DNA of 64,000 nucleotides from the NCBI GenBank assembly GCA_965242495.1, contig OZ251446.1:2046001-2110000 (forward strand), given 5' to 3'. The position numbers and the translations under genes are program-made. This document shows positions 61,122 through 64,000 of this stretch, one piece after another; within the stretch, counting starts at the first letter, position 1; every line of letters begins with the position of its first letter. Source of the stretch: CBDESN01 sp965242495. GTDB taxonomy: Bacteria; Pseudomonadota; Alphaproteobacteria; MPNO01. The notes under the pieces were generated by a model that had not been told where the DNA came from, searched no databases, and saw only the letters and a list, made by a program, of their open reading frames with translations.

Positions 61122-64000
61122 TCAGGTCGGGGGCTTTCGTCGGGTCTTTGCGCCGGCGAGGCGTTCCTCGGCGGCGCGGTCGGCGTTGAGTGCGAGGAGG
61201 CGGGCGAGGACGTCGTCGCGCGTCGTGTCGGGCCAGCGGTGGCGCCAGGGTTTCCTGCGCCGGCTGCTCTCTTCCTCTTCGTCGATTTCGTGGTCGAGGA
61301 GGAATTGGCAGTCGGTGGGGACGTCGCGCCAGCCATAGGCGTCGAGCACGGCGCGGTCCATGGCGGCGTGGAGTTCGCGCAGGCGATGGATACGCTGGTC
61401 GCGCTCCTCGGGGTCGTGGAAGCGGTTGTAGGTCTTGGTGAGTCCCTCGTCGTTCTCGACCATCAGCTCGGCGCGGAAGTCGTGATACGCCGCGCCGGCG
61501 GCTTCGAGGGCGGGATGGGTTTCCCAGCCATCGGGGAAGGGGAAGGTCTCGAAGCAATCGGAGGGCGTGTAGCGAAGGTCGTCCTTCAGCGACGAACCGA
61601 AGAAGCGCGCCTGGATTTCGTGCGGGCGGGATTGCAGGGCGCAGAAGGCGGCATGGGTTTCGAATGGAAAGACGATCATCGATTCCGCGTAGACCATTCC
61701 TTTCGGCAGGAACGTGAATGCGGCCTGCTGACCGACGCGCGAAACCACCAACACCCGGTCCAGTCCTTCGATGGCGGCGTACAACTCCTTGGCGAGCGAA
61801 CCGTATTGCCACCAGAACTTGGCGCGTTTCCGCCCGATGGCGTTGTTCGTGAGATGAGCGCGCTCCGGCTTCACCTTCTCCTCGACGATGGCGAGCAGAT
61901 CCGGCCAGTCCGCCGCCACCGGATCGGGGTAATCCAGCGGCACGATCCCGGAGCGCCGCCACTCCCGGCGCGCATCTTCGTCGGCATCCTTCCAGTATGC
62001 GCCCAGATCCTCCCGCCGCAGCGGCCAGTCCCGAAAATTGATGACACAGCGGAGATGCGCGTGGGTTGGGCTCGAGTTCACCTCCTCGCCGCCGATATAG
62101 GGGAAGATCGCCTCCTCATTGCGCGGGTCCGCCTCGATCAGCCGGCGCATTTCGGCGAGCGGTGGGGCAACGCCCTTGTTGTCCGTATCAACGCCCTTGT
62201 TGTCCGTATCGTCGAAGGTGAAGCCCATGCCGAGGACGTAGCTGCCGACGAAGCTCTTGCCCGTGTTGGCCTCGAGCCGCGCCGGGTCGTCGTGGCCGCC
62301 CCGGTGGAACAGGAAGGCGGAGATGGTTCCGACCTCCCGGCCGTCGAGCGTCTTCGGCCCTTCGTGCTTCCCCTTGGCGACGTGGAGCACGCTGACGACG
62401 ACCGCGGCTTCGCCGGGCCATTTGTAGCGGCGGCGGGCCGAATAGATGACGCCGCCGTTCTTGCAGATCCAGCGCAGGCCGGTCGACCGCGTGTCGCCCT
62501 GGGCGATGGTGTTGGTGGCGATGAGGCCGAGCGCACCGCCGTCGCGCAGCAGGCCGAAGGCGCGGCGGAAGAAATGCGCCGCCAAATCGGCGTTGCCGTG
62601 GCTTTCCGCGTGCATCGTCTTGAGCCAGTCGGGGTAGAAGGCGGCGTTGGCGGCGGCGACGGTGTTCTTGCCGGCGAAGGGCGGGTTGCCGACGACGGCG
62701 TCGAAGCCCGGATTCTCCCGGTCGAAGACCTCCGGGAACTCGATCTCGAAATGGAACGGGTGGATCGGCCCGTCGCCGCGGCGCAGGGCCGCGACTCCCG
62801 GCGCGAGCTTCTCCTGCCAACCGGTTCCGCCGAACTCCAGCGCCTCCAGCACCCTGGCGCGTTCGGCCTCGCGCGCCTTCGGCCCGTCGGCGGCGAAGAA
62901 GGCGGCGACCGCCGCATCGCCGACCAGGCGCACGTCGTCGAGATGCCGGTCGGCGCGCTCCAGCAGCGGGCGCAGGGCCGCGTCGCCCAGCCCTTCGGCG
63001 GCGAAGCGGATGCGCGCGCGCTCCGCCTCCGCCTTGGCCGTGCGGTCGCGGGCGAGCAGCAGCGCCATGTGATGCGTCTCGCCGCCGGCCCAGTTCACCG
63101 CCGCGATCCCGTCCCGGGTCAGCCCGACGAGGAAGTCGCCGTGACGCAGCGCGTGATCGACGAAGGTGAACTCGTGGTCGCGGGCGAGGGTGGCGAGCCA
63201 GAGCGACAGCCGGGCGAGATCGACCGCCATGGGGTTCCTGTCGACGCCGTAGAGGCAGCGCTGCGCGACCAGCCGCCGGGCGTGCAGCAATTCGTCCTCG
63301 TCGGGCGGAATGTCGGGGCGGGCGCCGTGGACGCTCCACGCCTCGACCAGCTTCGCCGCCAGCTGGCGGCAGGCCTCGACCAGGAAGGCGCCGGAACCCA
63401 TGGCCGGGTCGAGGACCTTGAGATCGAGGATATCTTCCGGCTTGGCGCGCTTGCTCAGGCGCGCGAAGATCGGGCGCAGGGCCTCCGCGACGATGGGCTC
63501 GGTCAACGAACGCGGCGTGTAGTGGCTGCCCGAGCGGCGGCGCTCGTCGGTCGGCTGGAGAACGGGCGTTCCCGCTGGCAGGACGTCGGGAGTCGCGTCG
63601 CGGTCCACCTTGCGGTCGAGCGCGGCGACGATGGCGGCCGGCTCATCGGCCTCGCGGAGCGCGGTCGCGGCATGACCGGTCAGCCGTTGGTCCGCCTGGT
63701 CTTGGAGCGCCCTGGCGCGCTTGCCGCCGTCCAACATCAACAGGCGGTCGAGGTCGACGATCACCGCGGCGCCGGTTCGTTTCGGCGAGCGCAGGGCGAT
63801 GGACCGGCCGGTCGTCGCCTCGACGCGGAAGCCCATGACCGCCTCGTAGACCGAGCCGATCTGCTCGACGTCAAGGGTGCGGTAGGACAGCCGCTCGCCG
63901 TCGAGCGTCATCAGGCTTCGCAGCACGCTCAAGGCGGTCGCGTCCGGCAGCATCGGGAGTTCGCCTTCGCCGTCCGACCCGCGTTCTTCGGGGCGTCCTT
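61122..64000 (-). CDS. N6-adenine DNA methyltransferase, DrmMI-like (5' end outside window)
   Basis: At least 958 residues of an Eco57I-like methyltransferase; the frame is open to the right edge, so the start lies outside. SAM-binding motif I is VLDPAMGSGAFLVEACRQLA, and the catalytic motif IV is VVGNPPFAGKN (NPPF, adenine-N6 type). Upstream, SGSHYTPRSLTEPIVAEALR is the usual lead-in. The C-terminal target-recognition part includes CFETFPFPDGWE. Position and strand fit DrmMI of class 1 DISARM, which protects host DNA. A type IIG or BREX-like enzyme is the main alternative. A 21-bp perfect tandem repeat lies at 62168-62209. Confidence 0.85.
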   Translation of the reverse strand, partial: GRPEERGSDGEGELPMLPDATALSVLRSLMTLDGERLSYRTLDVEQIGSVYEAVMGFRVEATTGRSIALRSPKRTGAAVIVDLDRLLMLDGGKRARALQDQADQRLTGHAATALREADEPAAIVAALDRKVDRDATPDVLPAGTPVLQPTDERRRSGSHYTPRSLTEPIVAEALRPIFARLSKRAKPEDILDLKVLDPAMGSGAFLVEACRQLAAKLVEAWSVHGARPDIPPDEDELLHARRLVAQRCLYGVDRNPMAVDLARLSLWLATLARDHEFTFVDHALRHGDFLVGLTRDGIAAVNWAGGETHHMALLLARDRTAKAEAERARIRFAAEGLGDAALRPLLERADRHLDDVRLVGDAAVAAFFAADGPKAREAERARVLEALEFGGTGWQEKLAPGVAALRRGDGPIHPFHFEIEFPEVFDRENPGFDAVVGNPPFAGKNTVAAANAAFYPDWLKTMHAESHGNADLAAHFFRRAFGLLRDGGALGLIATNTIAQGDTRSTGLRWICKNGGVIYSARRRYKWPGEAAVVVSVLHVAKGKHEGPKTLDGREVGTISAFLFHRGGHDDPARLEANTGKSFVGSYVLGMGFTFDDTDNKGVDTDNKGVAPPLAEMRRLIEADPRNEEAIFPYIGGEEVNSSPTHAHLRCVINFRDWPLRREDLGAYWKDADEDARREWRRSGIVPLDYPDPVAADWPDLLAIVEEKVKPERAHLTNNAIGRKRAKFWWQYGSLAKELYAAIEGLDRVLVVSRVGQQAAFTFLPKGMVYAESMIVFPFETHAAFCALQSRPHEIQARFFGSSLKDDLRYTPSDCFETFPFPDGWETHPALEAAGAAYHDFRAELMVENDEGLTKTYNRFHDPEERDQRIHRLRELHAAMDRAVLDAYGWRDVPTDCQFLLDHEIDEEEESSRRRKPWRHRWPDTTRDDVLARLLALNADRAAEERLAGAKTRRKPPT
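62168..62209 (-). repeat. 21-bp perfect tandem repeat inside the methyltransferase gene
   Basis: Two identical 21-base units (62168-62188 and 62189-62209) duplicate the residues DTDNKGV in frame (DTDNKGVDTDNKGV). The repeat lies in a loop between the catalytic and C-terminal regions. Its length is a multiple of three, so gain or loss of units would change the protein without breaking it. Confidence 0.9.

Noticed and set aside
47940..64000. Class 2 DISARM or BREX
   Set aside because: No C5-cytosine methyltransferase, DrmE, PglZ or BrxC-like protein is present; the methyltransferase is the NPPF adenine type and drmA-drmB-drmC are clear.

Overview
The window is GC-rich (very high G/C at third codon positions) and carries one unbroken str-S10-spc-alpha ribosomal supercluster with adk after secY, no rpmJ or infA inside it, an ATP12-type F1 assembly chaperone, and many Rieske, molybdenum-hydroxylase and TRAP genes. 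Together these point to an alphaproteobacterium, perhaps Rhodospirillales-like; the lineage is an inference from gene order and style only.

Layout. (1) 1-3584: the end of an RND efflux adaptor and its inner-membrane pump. (2) 3490-8650, minus strand: housekeeping genes (ATP12, HAD phosphatase, RluC/D-type pseudouridine synthase, RarA, HtrA/DegP protease). (3) 8718-26744, minus strand: 31 translation and secretion genes from rpsL to rplQ. A near-consensus promoter lies upstream of rpsL (26917-26945) and another overlaps the adk stop codon upstream of rpsM (11137-11164). (4) 26745-28941: a decayed stretch with a frame-disrupted DUF4143 remnant, two small hypothetical genes and the fused remains of two other genes. 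(5) 28938-46832: an aromatic or heterocycle catabolic and uptake region with two Rieske oxygenase alpha subunits and one beta subunit, a three-subunit molybdenum hydroxylase, two SDRs, a cupin, an alpha/beta hydrolase, a TRAP transporter and a BMP-type ABC importer. (6) 46833-47939: a 1.1-kb non-coding, locally AT-rich border with repeats, a candidate small transcript and a 96-bp tandem duplication. (7) 47940-64000, minus strand: a defence island.

The defence island is the most interesting part. It has the core of a class 1 DISARM system: an Eco57I-like N6-adenine methyltransferase (DrmMI-like, running off the right edge), the DrmA helicase, the DUF1998 protein DrmB and the phospholipase-D-like DrmC. 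Five more genes sit between the methyltransferase and DrmA: a small HEPN-like protein, a ParA-like ATPase with a KGGVGRST P-loop, a STAND-like P-loop NTPase, an AAA+ ATPase and an intracellular S8 subtilisin-like protease. The first three are translationally coupled (GTGA and ATGA overlaps). The last two are directly abutted and lead straight into drmA-drmB-drmC. A strong hairpin separates the two sets. Near-identical 23-bp direct repeats bracket the drmABC plus insert segment, and related intergenic repeat sequence separates it from the methyltransferase gene. My reading is that a DISARM restriction system has combined with an ATPase-protease and an NTPase signalling module, possibly as a second, suicidal layer of defence. 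The function of the insert is inference.
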